A DNA stretch of 19,417 bases. Origin: JAYSRU01 sp043720875. GTDB lineage: Bacteria > Bacteroidota > Bacteroidia > Flavobacteriales_D > Crocinitomicaceae. Below the pieces are notes generated by a model, which was not told the origin of the DNA, made no database searches, and was given only the letters and a program-made list of their open reading frames with translations. The position numbers and the translations under genes were made by a program. The stretch spans positions 1 to 19,417 of the forward strand of contig JAYSRU010000031.1 of NCBI GenBank assembly GCA_043720875.1. Reading direction: 5' to 3'. Every line of letters begins with the position of its first letter. Within the stretch, counting starts at the first letter, position 1. Positions 1 through 8,065 of the stretch are shown here, piece by piece.

Positions 1-1270
1 GCACTTCAATAATTGGGTCTAATAATCCTGTAGGACGAATCAATTGCTCGACAATAACTCCTTCAGATTGCTCTAACTCATAATCAGCCGGTGTTGCTGA
101 AACATAGATCGCTTGGTTAATGATACTCGTAAACTCTTCAAACTTTAGCGGCCTATTATCAATTGCGGCTTGTAGTCTAAATCCATACTCTATTAAATTA
201 ATCTTACGCGCTCGATCGCCACCGTACATTGCGCGTATTTGTGGAATAGTTGCGTGACTTTCATCGATCATTAAAATGAAATCTTTTGGGAAATAATCCA
301 ATAAACAGAAAGGTCTAGACCCAGATTTGCGCTTATCAAAATACCTCGAGTAGTTTTCAATTCCCGAGCAATAGCCCAATTCTCGCATCATCTCCATATC
401 ATAACTCACCCGTTCTTCTAATCTTTTTGCTTCAATTATTTTATGTTCGGTTTTAAACGCATCCACTTGTGCCACCATATCTTCACCAATTTGATCAATG
501 GCTTGGCGCGTGTTTTCTGGACTTGAAACAAAAATGTTTGCCGGGTAGATGTTTATCTCTTCAAAAACTTCTAAAACATGATTGCTAACGGGGTCAATCA
601 TGGAAATCTTTTCAATTTCATCTCCCCAAAACTCAATACGTAACGCAACATCATCATACGCCAAAAAAATATCACACGTATCCCCTTTTACTCTAAAAGT
701 TCCACGTTTGAATTCATTCTGTGTTCTAGAATATAAATTTTCGACTAAGCGTAACAAAAATTTGTTCCGACTAATTAACATTCCGGTGGTGACTGTGATA
801 ATAGAATTAGCAAACTCATTAGGGTTTCCGATACCATAAATACAAGAAACAGAAGATATTACGATCACATCTTTTCTACCAGAAAGCAATGCTGAAGTTG
901 TTGAAAGTCTTAGTTTTTCTAATTCATCGTTAATCTGCAAGTCTTTTTCAATGAAGGTATCTGACGATGGCAAGTAAGCTTCTGGTTGATAATAATCGTA
1001 ATACGAAACAAAATATTCTACTGCATTTTCAGGAAAGAACTGTTTAAATTCTCCATACAATTGAGCGGCTAATGTCTTATTGTGCGAGAGAATAAGTGTT
1101 GGTCTATTTACCTGCTGAATAACATTCGCCATCGTAAATGTTTTTCCACTGCCTGTAACTCCCAATAGCGTTTGATGATTCAAGCCTTCGTTCAATCCTT
1201 CAACTAATGCATTGATGGCAGTGGGCTGATCTCCTGTTGGTTCAAATTCTGCATGTAGTTTAAAATCCAT
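1..1270 (-). CDS. uvrB: Excinuclease ABC subunit B, C-terminus cut by window edge
   Basis: UvrB is the damage-verifying, helicase-like subunit of nucleotide excision repair. UvrA loads it onto DNA and it recruits UvrC for the incisions; it acts in the cytoplasm. About 423 residues are visible, reading from the ATG at 1270 to the left edge; the family is usually about 660-680 residues, so the helicase C-terminal half and UVR motif lie outside. Visible landmarks are the N-terminal GDQPTAI motif (residues 13-19), Walker A GVTGSGKT (37-44), the damage-probing beta-hairpin around YYDYYQPEAYLP (90-101), the Walker B DESH box, and the VSATPADYE motif near the cut end. The frame is intact. The gene lies 60 bp downstream of the helicase-nuclease gene on the same strand and has a -7 promoter element of its own. 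The identification is secure. Confidence 0.97.
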   Translation of the reverse strand, partial: MDFKLHAEFEPTGDQPTAINALVEGLNEGLNHQTLLGVTGSGKTFTMANVIQQVNRPTLILSHNKTLAAQLYGEFKQFFPENAVEYFVSYYDYYQPEAYLPSSDTFIEKDLQINDELEKLRLSTTSALLSGRKDVIVISSVSCIYGIGNPNEFANSIITVTTGMLISRNKFLLRLVENLYSRTQNEFKRGTFRVKGDTCDIFLAYDDVALRIEFWGDEIEKISMIDPVSNHVLEVFEEINIYPANIFVSSPENTRQAIDQIGEDMVAQVDAFKTEHKIIEAKRLEERVSYDMEMMRELGYCSGIENYSRYFDKRKSGSRPFCLLDYFPKDFILMIDESHATIPQIRAMYGGDRARKINLIEYGFRLQAAIDNRPLKFEEFTSIINQAIYVSATPADYELEQSEGVIVEQLIRPTGLLDPIIEV

Positions 1271-1325
1271 TCAATATCTATTTATTACGTGTAAAGTTGA
1301 TTCTGTTTATTTTGTCAATCAGAAA

Positions 1326-1333
1326 CAAAATTA
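1326..1333 (-). promoter_or_regulatory. Bacteroidota -7 element upstream of uvrB
   Basis: On the minus strand this reads TAATTTTG, a perfect match to the Bacteroidota -7 consensus TAnnTTTG. It overlaps the stop codon of the upstream helicase-nuclease gene and would give an untranslated leader of about 50 bases for uvrB. I see no TTG at the usual 17-23 base spacing upstream, so the promoter is only half supported. Confidence 0.4.
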
Positions 1334-4300
1334 TACTATTTCTATTTCAAGGTTTGCCGTATAAAACAATTTACAAGCGATTGTGGTTTGCTCACCCAGT
1401 ATTCTCGACAAAACATTTCTATACTGCTGTACTTGGGCTTTGTGTTTTAAATCCTTCGCCCCAGTTTTGAAATCCAAAATAAGCCAAGAGTTGTCATTAT
1501 ACTGTATCATTAAATCAGGTCTCAAGGATTCGCCGTTCTCTGAGAGTAAGCTTTGTTCCGTCATTACTTTTTTTGCATCGTCGTAACACGCATTGAATAT
1601 TTCGAATTCTGCAATTCTTTGTAAATCTAACAATAGTAATGATACACTTTCGTTTTCAACAAGCCCTTCATGTGTGGCCTTGGCTAATAAATCTTGTAAT
1701 TCACTTGCACCTAATTTTCCTGTAATTTTCGAAAGCATTAAATGCAATTGATTCCCATAACGACGCTCATAAGAAAGGGCATTCTCTTCGAGCTTTTCTC
1801 TATTCTCAAAACTAATGGAAGGAAACCAAAGTGATTCACCTTCTTTTTTCAAACGAAAAAGTGTGGGTTCGTCTTGCTTTTTTTTGTTTTCCTCGTGCTT
1901 CTTTGCTTCTACACCAATTTGCACTGAATAAATATCTGCTGCCTCTGCTTTTGTTTCATGCAGTTGGTAATCTTGGTGTAATTGAGCCATTGCAGTTTTA
2001 ACAAATTCCATAATTGGCGAGTTCACATCTTTCTGCTCTGCATCTTCCTCCGATTTTTTTGCCGCTGTACTTGCTGCTTTACGCTTCAATGTATCTATAA
2101 AGTAAAGACGTTGGGTTGCACGTGTACAGGCTACATAAACCAGGTTAAACATATCTAACTTATGCTCTTTTTCCTCGATTATACTTTTTGCCAAAACCAC
2201 TGGAATGCCAGATGTTTTCTTCAAGGTACTAAAATAAATGTCATCGTCATCACTGAGAAAGAACTTTGAAGCAGTTCTTCTGGATTTATTCAGCCAAATT
2301 TGATCTAATAGTATTACCACAGGAAACTCCAATCCTTTAGATTTATGGGCGGTCATAACTTGAATCGCATCTTCACTTGCTGGCAATAAGACAGATTCTA
2401 AAGCTCCTTTAGTTTCCCAAAACTCAATAAAACTTGCAAGGTCATTTACCCACTGCAAGTCAAATCTATGCAACATGTCTAACAGATGTTGTAAAAAATA
2501 ATCAATGCTACTTTCTAAACCAAACAAGCGAATTGCCTGTAGTCCTAAGTCATATAGATTGTCGTGCGCTAATAAAAACATCGGATCTTTAAGAAAATCT
2601 ACTAAAGAATCTGCGTCAATTAAGCTATCTTTTGAAAAAAGGTCTTTGCCCTTCAATTCGGTTATCGACTCTCCTTTTACCAACGTATAAAGCTGACTCA
2701 TAAGCAACGCATTGCTTTTAGAATAGGTGTCATTCTGAAATTTCAGAAAACTAACTATTAATTTTACAGCCGCATTATTTCCGACCATCAAACTATCAAC
2801 AGAAACAACATTTATTCCGTCTTTTGTAAGCAAGTCGGCGTAAACTGAAAGTACAATTTTTGTTCTCGCAAGTACGCAAATGTCGCCATACTTAAATCCA
2901 TCGCTCAAAGCTTGTTCAAGTATTTTTCTTAATTCTTGATACGCAAAGCGTATCCTTATGTCTTCTAAGACTTCATTGTCATCCGTTAAATCCTCTTGAT
3001 AATCAGAGGAACCATCATACGCTATTTCAATATATTTTACAAAGCCTCCCTCGTCTTTAGCAGCATTTTGGGTTACATCTTTGTAAAAAGGATGATAAGC
3101 TTCATCCAAAGAACGGTGCACCAATTCGAAGAAGGCATTATTAAAATGAACAATGTTTTTTAAAGACCTGTAATTGGATTCAAGTTGCGACATCTCAGTC
3201 TGCTGCTCAAAGTAAACTGATCGTTGCTTAACTAAACTATCCTCCTCCGGATTATACAATGCTGGGAAACTAACAAATTGAGCAGCTTCTCCTCCTCTAA
3301 ATCTATAAATAGATTGTTTTGCATCACCAACAATTAAACTTTTTTGTACATCGATTATTTTTCCTTGACGTGAAATTGCGTCAAATACTAAGGGTAATAG
3401 ATTGTTCCATTGCTTTCGCGAAGTGTCTTGAAACTCATCTAACAAAAAGTGGTTAAATCGATTCCCTAACTTCTCATAAATATATGGTGCCTCTTCTTGT
3501 CTGATCAATCCTTCAATCATTTTAGACGTATCCGAAAGCAATAAAAGTCCTCGCTCACGCAACAGTAAGTCCAACTCAATTGCAATTAATTTCAAGGCTT
3601 GAATTTCAAAGAAACAAGAACATTTAAATTCTAGAGTGAGTAGTTTTTTATGTTGTACAATAAGGGCATCTATCGTGTTTTGAATTAAGGAAATTGTCCC
3701 TTCATCCATTTTAGTTTTAAAATTATTCTCCAAACCTTTCTTCAAGTTCCCTTCTATATCTATGGAACTTTTTCTAAAAAATGTATTAATAGCAGTCACG
3801 AACTTACTCTGCAACGTTGCTTCATCAATATTTGAGAATAACGTCAATCTTTTTTGCTCAGTTTCGTCTCTATATGCCTTAATCTCTTTTTTGTACCCCC
3901 AATATACTTCAACACCAAAAGGCTCTTGTTGCAGCAAGCGAGCGATTACGTCTGCGTTGTTTTCGCCTTTAAACTGATTAGCGATCACTTTTAGTTCATC
4001 CCGCACTTTCCACTTCTTCTCCTTATCGGTAAAAGTTTCTGCGTAGGCTAATATTAGTTTTGTAATGATCTCGTTACCTGGCGTATTTACTTTAGAAATT
4101 AAATTATCTAATGCTTCATCCAAAATATCGCTCTCATCCACCACCGTTTGAAAATCTTCTTCTAGGTCGAGATCTCTACTGAAAGTTTTAACCAATCTTA
4201 AATTAAATTTATCTAAAGTGGAAATTTGGAAATCTTCATAATTGTGTAAAATCTCCTTTAAAACCAATATTGATCTAGCCTCAACATCTTCAACCGACAT

Positions 4301-4552
4301 TTTTAAAGCGCGACTTACATCCTCAGAATATTTAATATCAGACGAACGTGACAAGGTAAATAATGCGCCAATAATTCGTTCACGCATTTCCAAGGCTGCT
4401 GCTTTTGTGAAAGTCATGGCTAATATACTTCCGAACTTAACACGATCTTTCAGTACCAATTCTAGGTAGGTTAGAACAATCGTATACGTTTTACCACTTC
4501 CAGCAGAAGCACTTAACACTTTTAAAGGTTTATTAATTTGTATTTTTTTCAT
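1331..4552 (-). CDS. UvrD/RecB-family helicase-nuclease (AddA-like)
   Basis: A 1073-residue superfamily 1A helicase fused to a RecB-type nuclease, expected to process DNA double-strand ends for recombination. Helicase motifs in order: Walker A ASAGSGKT (15-22), Ia TFTKAAALEMRERI (about 47-60), Walker B LDEFQDTS, motif III VGDAKQSIYRFRGG, motif IV ESNYRS, motif V MTAHKSKGLEFPVV and motif VI VYVACTRA. The C-terminus carries a PD-(D/E)XK nuclease: His937 in the GNQLH segment, an acidic residue near 999, Asp1013 in RPDL, Asp1027 and Lys1029 in LDFKTG, and QVQQY (1040-1044). All catalytic positions look intact, so this is not a simple UvrD. The layout matches AddA of AddAB, but an AddB-like partner is not in the window; the 3' neighbour is uvrB. 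Start: ATG at 4552, with the Walker A motif 14 residues in, as usual for AddA/RecB. The family is certain; the exact orthology is not. Confidence 0.92.
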   Translation of the reverse strand: MKKIQINKPLKVLSASAGSGKTYTIVLTYLELVLKDRVKFGSILAMTFTKAAALEMRERIIGALFTLSRSSDIKYSEDVSRALKMSVEDVEARSILVLKEILHNYEDFQISTLDKFNLRLVKTFSRDLDLEEDFQTVVDESDILDEALDNLISKVNTPGNEIITKLILAYAETFTDKEKKWKVRDELKVIANQFKGENNADVIARLLQQEPFGVEVYWGYKKEIKAYRDETEQKRLTLFSNIDEATLQSKFVTAINTFFRKSSIDIEGNLKKGLENNFKTKMDEGTISLIQNTIDALIVQHKKLLTLEFKCSCFFEIQALKLIAIELDLLLRERGLLLLSDTSKMIEGLIRQEEAPYIYEKLGNRFNHFLLDEFQDTSRKQWNNLLPLVFDAISRQGKIIDVQKSLIVGDAKQSIYRFRGGEAAQFVSFPALYNPEEDSLVKQRSVYFEQQTEMSQLESNYRSLKNIVHFNNAFFELVHRSLDEAYHPFYKDVTQNAAKDEGGFVKYIEIAYDGSSDYQEDLTDDNEVLEDIRIRFAYQELRKILEQALSDGFKYGDICVLARTKIVLSVYADLLTKDGINVVSVDSLMVGNNAAVKLIVSFLKFQNDTYSKSNALLMSQLYTLVKGESITELKGKDLFSKDSLIDADSLVDFLKDPMFLLAHDNLYDLGLQAIRLFGLESSIDYFLQHLLDMLHRFDLQWVNDLASFIEFWETKGALESVLLPASEDAIQVMTAHKSKGLEFPVVILLDQIWLNKSRRTASKFFLSDDDDIYFSTLKKTSGIPVVLAKSIIEEKEHKLDMFNLVYVACTRATQRLYFIDTLKRKAASTAAKKSEEDAEQKDVNSPIMEFVKTAMAQLHQDYQLHETKAEAADIYSVQIGVEAKKHEENKKKQDEPTLFRLKKEGESLWFPSISFENREKLEENALSYERRYGNQLHLMLSKITGKLGASELQDLLAKATHEGLVENESVSLLLLDLQRIAEFEIFNACYDDAKKVMTEQSLLSENGESLRPDLMIQYNDNSWLILDFKTGAKDLKHKAQVQQYRNVLSRILGEQTTIACKLFYTANLEIEIV

Positions 4553-4660
4553 TTTATTCGCGCAACATTTTAATACAAATTAACGTTATTATTTAATTGA
4601 TTACAGGTTTAAAGTTACTATTACTCGCTTAAATTTTATAGTTTTACTAAAATATATTTT

Positions 4661-5416
4661 ATGAAATTTTTATTTAGTGTTTTATTTCTTGGCAGTTTGA
4701 TGATTTCGTGTAAAAAAGAAAAAGTAGAAACACCAATAACACCCGCAGAAACTACTGAAACGTTAGAAATACGCATCCAACCTTATTACAATGGTGCAAT
4801 TATGCATTTGGACTCAACATATACAGATTCTGGTGGATTTAAGTTCAAATGGTCTGACTTGTTACTTTACTTAACACAACTGAAAAATGGCTCTTCTACA
4901 TTGGCAAATGTAGCCTTATTCGACTATAGAAACACAGGTACTTTAGCATTAAGTGTAACGGGCAAAAGTTCAGACTTTACAGATTTGACATTCAATATTG
5001 GGGTGGATAGCATTACTAATCACGGCGATCCTAGTGCCTACGATAATGCAAGTCCTTTGAACATCATTACCTCTGGGCAAATGTTTTGGGGATGGAATCC
5101 AGGTTACATATTTATCAACTTAGAAGGAAAAGTAGACACGCTGGTTGATGCAACAAATTTATTCGATCTTAGCATGAGTTATCACATTGGAAATGACGAA
5201 AATCGCAGAACTAAGACCTTGACAAATGTAAATTGGCAAGGTACGGGTACTACAAAAACGCTTTACTTAAGAGTTGACGTTGACCAAATAATAACAGGAA
5301 CTGTAGGTACCTCAATCGATGTTACCAATGAGTATTTCACCCACAGCGCACCTTCGGCTAGTGTATTGACAAATAAGTTTCTTGCCAACTTTATCAACGC
5401 CTTTAACATCCAATAA
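4661..5416 (+). CDS. mbnP: MbnP-family copper-associated lipoprotein
   Basis: A 251-residue exported lipoprotein: a hydrophobic signal ending MISC with the lipid cysteine at 17, then a Lys-rich stretch and a low-complexity Pro/Thr linker. Residues about 34-210 resemble the MbnP family: the segment near W64 (KFKWSDLLLYLTQL), N120-H121 in NHGDPSAY, the aromatic core MFWGWNPGYIF (141-151), and YHIGND (174-179). In methanotrophs MbnP is the partner of the di-heme enzyme MbnH, which oxidises a tryptophan of MbnP to kynurenine and so creates a copper site; the related CorA/MopE proteins bind copper in the same manner. The MbnH-like gene follows after 2 bases, so the two are surely co-transcribed. 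Candidate modified tryptophans are W64, W143, W145 and W192; I cannot say which. Copper binding is inferred from the family. No methanobactin synthesis genes are nearby, so a role in general copper handling is more likely. Confidence 0.85.
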   Translation: MKFLFSVLFLGSLMISCKKEKVETPITPAETTETLEIRIQPYYNGAIMHLDSTYTDSGGFKFKWSDLLLYLTQLKNGSSTLANVALFDYRNTGTLALSVTGKSSDFTDLTFNIGVDSITNHGDPSAYDNASPLNIITSGQMFWGWNPGYIFINLEGKVDTLVDATNLFDLSMSYHIGNDENRRTKTLTNVNWQGTGTTKTLYLRVDVDQIITGTVGTSIDVTNEYFTHSAPSASVLTNKFLANFINAFNIQ

Positions 5417-5418
5417 AC

Positions 5419-6492
5419 ATGAATAAAAATATATACATTTGCTTGTTGTCTTTATTTTTGGTGGGTTGTAAAAAAGACAAGGTCGGTTATGTTACACATC
5501 CAGTAACTGTAGCAATTCCAACTCATTTCCCGCAAATGGATATTCCAGAAGACAATCCATTCACCGAGGAAGGAATTTCTTTAGGCAGATTCTTATTCTA
5601 TGAAAAACGCTTGAGCTTAGACAATTCAATTGCATGTGCAAGTTGCCATTCTCCTGAAACTGCATTTTCCGACTCTGCAAAATTTTCAAAAGGTGTTGGA
5701 AATCTTGTAGGTACACGTCAATCAATGGCATTAATCAACCTAGGTTGGCAAACCAGTTACTTCTGGGATGGCAGAGCCAAAACATTGGAAGAACAAATTT
5801 TAGGCCCTGTACCTAATCCGGTAGAAATGCATTTAGAATGGTCGGAAGCGGTTGCGCGATTAACAGGCGACATTACTTATCGTAACAAATTTTATCAAAC
5901 TTTCGGCACCACCACGATCACAAAAGAGTTGGTAGCAAAAGCGATTGCACAATTTTTACGCACAATGATTTCTGGCAACAGCAAATTTGACGTTATGCTC
6001 AAATTCAGTAACGGACAAGCATTGACAGGTGCAGAACAATCCAAACTAAGTACGGTTAGCCCGGATGAGTGGGCTGGATATGATCTTTTCAAAAGCTTAA
6101 ACGGAGCAGATTGTTTTCATTGCCATAATGGACCATTAATGCAAGTTCAAAAATTTAGCAATAACGGATTGGACGCAATGTTTACTGATTTAGGAAGAGG
6201 AGCAATAACTAATAACCCAAATGATAATGGATTGTTTAAAACTCCAACACTTAGAAACATTGCACTAAGCGCTCCATACATGCATGATGGCCGTTTCAAA
6301 ACACTAGATGAAGTCATATTGCATTACTCTTCTGGCATTCAATCTAGTCCAACCATAGATCCAAAAATTGAATTTGCTGGCGAAGGAGGAGTGCAATTAG
6401 ATGCAACAGAAAGAGCTCAATTAAAACTATTCCTAGAAACATTAACCGATTATGATTTTATAAATAATCCCAAATTTAAAAACCCGAATTAA
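5419..6492 (+). CDS. mbnH: Di-heme cytochrome c peroxidase-like enzyme, MbnH/MauG type, lipoprotein
   Basis: A 357-residue di-heme c-type cytochrome of the bacterial cytochrome c peroxidase/MauG superfamily. The signal peptide ends LVGC (lipid cysteine 17), so the enzyme is membrane-anchored outside the cytoplasm. Heme sites: CASCH (73-77) and CFHCH (232-236). Other family landmarks are SLGRFLFYEKRLS near 54-66, FWDGRA (115-120), TPTLRNIALSAPYMHDGRF (275-293), and HYSSG, whose Tyr303 lies 14 residues after the His of HDG. In my rough, memory-based alignment that position gives Met in classical peroxidases and Tyr in MauG, which points to a MauG/MbnH-like enzyme that oxidises protein side chains and not to a plain H2O2 scavenger. 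It starts 2 bases after the MbnP-family gene, its likely substrate. The superfamily is certain; MbnH activity is inferred from pairing. It could also serve as a peroxidase. Confidence 0.88.
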   Translation: MNKNIYICLLSLFLVGCKKDKVGYVTHPVTVAIPTHFPQMDIPEDNPFTEEGISLGRFLFYEKRLSLDNSIACASCHSPETAFSDSAKFSKGVGNLVGTRQSMALINLGWQTSYFWDGRAKTLEEQILGPVPNPVEMHLEWSEAVARLTGDITYRNKFYQTFGTTTITKELVAKAIAQFLRTMISGNSKFDVMLKFSNGQALTGAEQSKLSTVSPDEWAGYDLFKSLNGADCFHCHNGPLMQVQKFSNNGLDAMFTDLGRGAITNNPNDNGLFKTPTLRNIALSAPYMHDGRFKTLDEVILHYSSGIQSSPTIDPKIEFAGEGGVQLDATERAQLKLFLETLTDYDFINNPKFKNPN

Positions 6493-6533
6493 AGCCAGAA
6501 ATGTCAGCTTCTACCATTCAGGTTTTCTTTAGT

Positions 6534-6554
6534 GCATTAAACTTAATGTGTTTT
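6534..6554 (+). terminator. Weak hairpin downstream of the MbnP/MbnH operon
   Basis: CATTA (6535-6539) and TAATG (6544-6548) form a short stem with a 4-base loop, extended by a G-U pair, followed by TGTGTTTT. It is the only terminator-like structure between the operon and the next promoter. The stem is AT-rich and short, so this is a weak call. Confidence 0.3.
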
Positions 6555-6599
6555 AAAGTAACCCTTATTGGAAATCGCCGTTAAAACAAAGCATTTCAT

Positions 6600-6607
6600 T
6601 ACATTTG
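6600..6607 (+). promoter_or_regulatory. -7 element for the conserved protein/WYL operon
   Basis: TACATTTG matches the Bacteroidota -7 consensus TAnnTTTG exactly. Transcription would start near 6613, about 16 bases before the ATG at 6629. The upstream in-frame TTG at 6605 lies inside this element and cannot be the start codon if the promoter is used. No good -33 TTG is seen; the nearest is at 6568, about 29 bases upstream. Confidence 0.5.
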
Positions 6608-6628
6608 CATCTACTTAGACAAAAGATC

Positions 6629-8050
6629 ATGATTGAGGAGGTAAAGTTAACAACGGAAGAAAAAGCATTAAAAATAAATTTGACTCCCGATATTTATGGG
6701 TGTTTTGCCGAAATCGGAGCAGGCCAAGAAGTTGCATCCAACTTTTTCAGAGCAGGTGGAAGTTCGGGCACCATCGCTTATACTCAGTCGGCATATGACA
6801 TGAAAGTTTCAGACGCCATGTATGGGCCTGCGGCTCGCTATGTTTGTGAAGAACGTTTGATCACCATGTTGAATTGTGAATACGATACTTTAAGCAAAAG
6901 ACTTCCTCAGAAACAAGAGAGTTCACGTTTTTTCGCATTTTGCAATACCGTAGAGTCATTAAACTACCACAAAACCAACCAAGGTCATGGTTGGGTTGGA
7001 ATAAAATTTCAACTACACCAAGGCGAACCAGCAAACGAAATTGTATTGCACATAAAAATGCACGACAATAGCCACAAAGGACAACAAGAAGCACTAGGAA
7101 TTTTAGGGGTAAACTTAATTCACGCTTGCTTTTTCAATTCTGATGATTTAAGCTATTTTATTACCAATTTAGTTCAAAGATTACCGCGCGATCGCATGGA
7201 AATTGACATGATGCGTGTTTCAGGTCCAGATTTTGAAAACATTGACAATCGAGTAATTGCACTTAACCTTGTTAAAAGAGGATTAACTGATGCAACCATG
7301 TTTGATTTATGCGGGAAAGTTTTGCAACCAACCGCTGCACTATACAAAAAGAACGTTTTGCTACTTCGAGGACGTTTTAGACCAGTAACTAAAGTTCATA
7401 TCGATATGATTGAATCTGGCGCTAAACAATTCCGTTTAGAAGAAGATGTTAAAGATGAAAACGTTGTCGTTATTTTTGAACTTACACTGAAAGATCTTAC
7501 GGCAGATGGTAAAATTTCTGATAAAGATTTTGTCGATCGTGCCGAACTAATCGGAAGCCTAGGCTATACCGTTATGATCTCAAACTATCTGAAACACTAC
7601 AAAATGGTGGATTACTTGGCAACCATTGCGAAAGGGCAAAAGATGGGAGTTATTCTTGGAGTCTACAACCTTAACACAATTTTTGACGAGCGCTATTATG
7701 ACAACTTACCTGGTGGATTACTAGAAGCATTCGGTAAAGGTTTTGGTCACAATGTCAAACTCTTTGTTTACCCTGCTAATGACGTTGACACAGGGAACCT
7801 GTATACCTTAGGAAACATAAGTATACCAGATCATTTGAAAGGTTTACTTATTTACCTGAAAGACAACAATAAATTAGACCAAATTGAAGGATATGATCCA
7901 AAATTATTGGGAATTCTTTCCGACGACGTATTGTCAAAAATCAAAATGGGTTCCACTGCATGGGAAGACGATGTTCCTGAAAATGTAGTAAAAGCAATAA
8001 AATATTATGAGCTTTTCGGGTTCCGTCAAAAAAGAGAATTAACCGTTTAA
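6629..8050 (+). CDS. Conserved cytosolic protein of unknown function (IGAGQEVA family)
   Basis: A 473-residue soluble protein with no signal peptide or membrane segment. It has strongly patterned conserved blocks: CFAEIGAGQEVASNFFRAGG (25-44), a SGTIA...SAYDM segment, a YGPAARYVCEERL block, QGHGWVGIKFQ, and HIKM...QQEALGILGVNLIHACF. I recognise these as a widespread bacterial family whose database names (TonB-dependent receptor, nicotinate-nucleotide adenylyltransferase) seem unsupported. There is no beta-barrel or TonB box, and I see no canonical GxFxPxHxGH nucleotidyltransferase motif; RGRFRPVTKVHID near 365-380 is at best a faint echo. Its job is therefore unknown. The WYL regulator gene starts 16 bases after its stop, so the two form an operon, and the regulator may sense a ligand tied to this protein. 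Start: I prefer the ATG at 6629 over the TTG at 6605, which sits in the -7 promoter element. Confidence 0.85.
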   Translation: MIEEVKLTTEEKALKINLTPDIYGCFAEIGAGQEVASNFFRAGGSSGTIAYTQSAYDMKVSDAMYGPAARYVCEERLITMLNCEYDTLSKRLPQKQESSRFFAFCNTVESLNYHKTNQGHGWVGIKFQLHQGEPANEIVLHIKMHDNSHKGQQEALGILGVNLIHACFFNSDDLSYFITNLVQRLPRDRMEIDMMRVSGPDFENIDNRVIALNLVKRGLTDATMFDLCGKVLQPTAALYKKNVLLLRGRFRPVTKVHIDMIESGAKQFRLEEDVKDENVVVIFELTLKDLTADGKISDKDFVDRAELIGSLGYTVMISNYLKHYKMVDYLATIAKGQKMGVILGVYNLNTIFDERYYDNLPGGLLEAFGKGFGHNVKLFVYPANDVDTGNLYTLGNISIPDHLKGLLIYLKDNNKLDQIEGYDPKLLGILSDDVLSKIKMGSTAWEDDVPENVVKAIKYYELFGFRQKRELTV

Positions 8051-8065
8051 CATTCAATAAAAGTT

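Noticed and set aside
4661..6492. Full methanobactin operon
   Set aside because: No short precursor gene and no MbnB/MbnC-like genes are present; only the MbnP/MbnH-type pair is seen.
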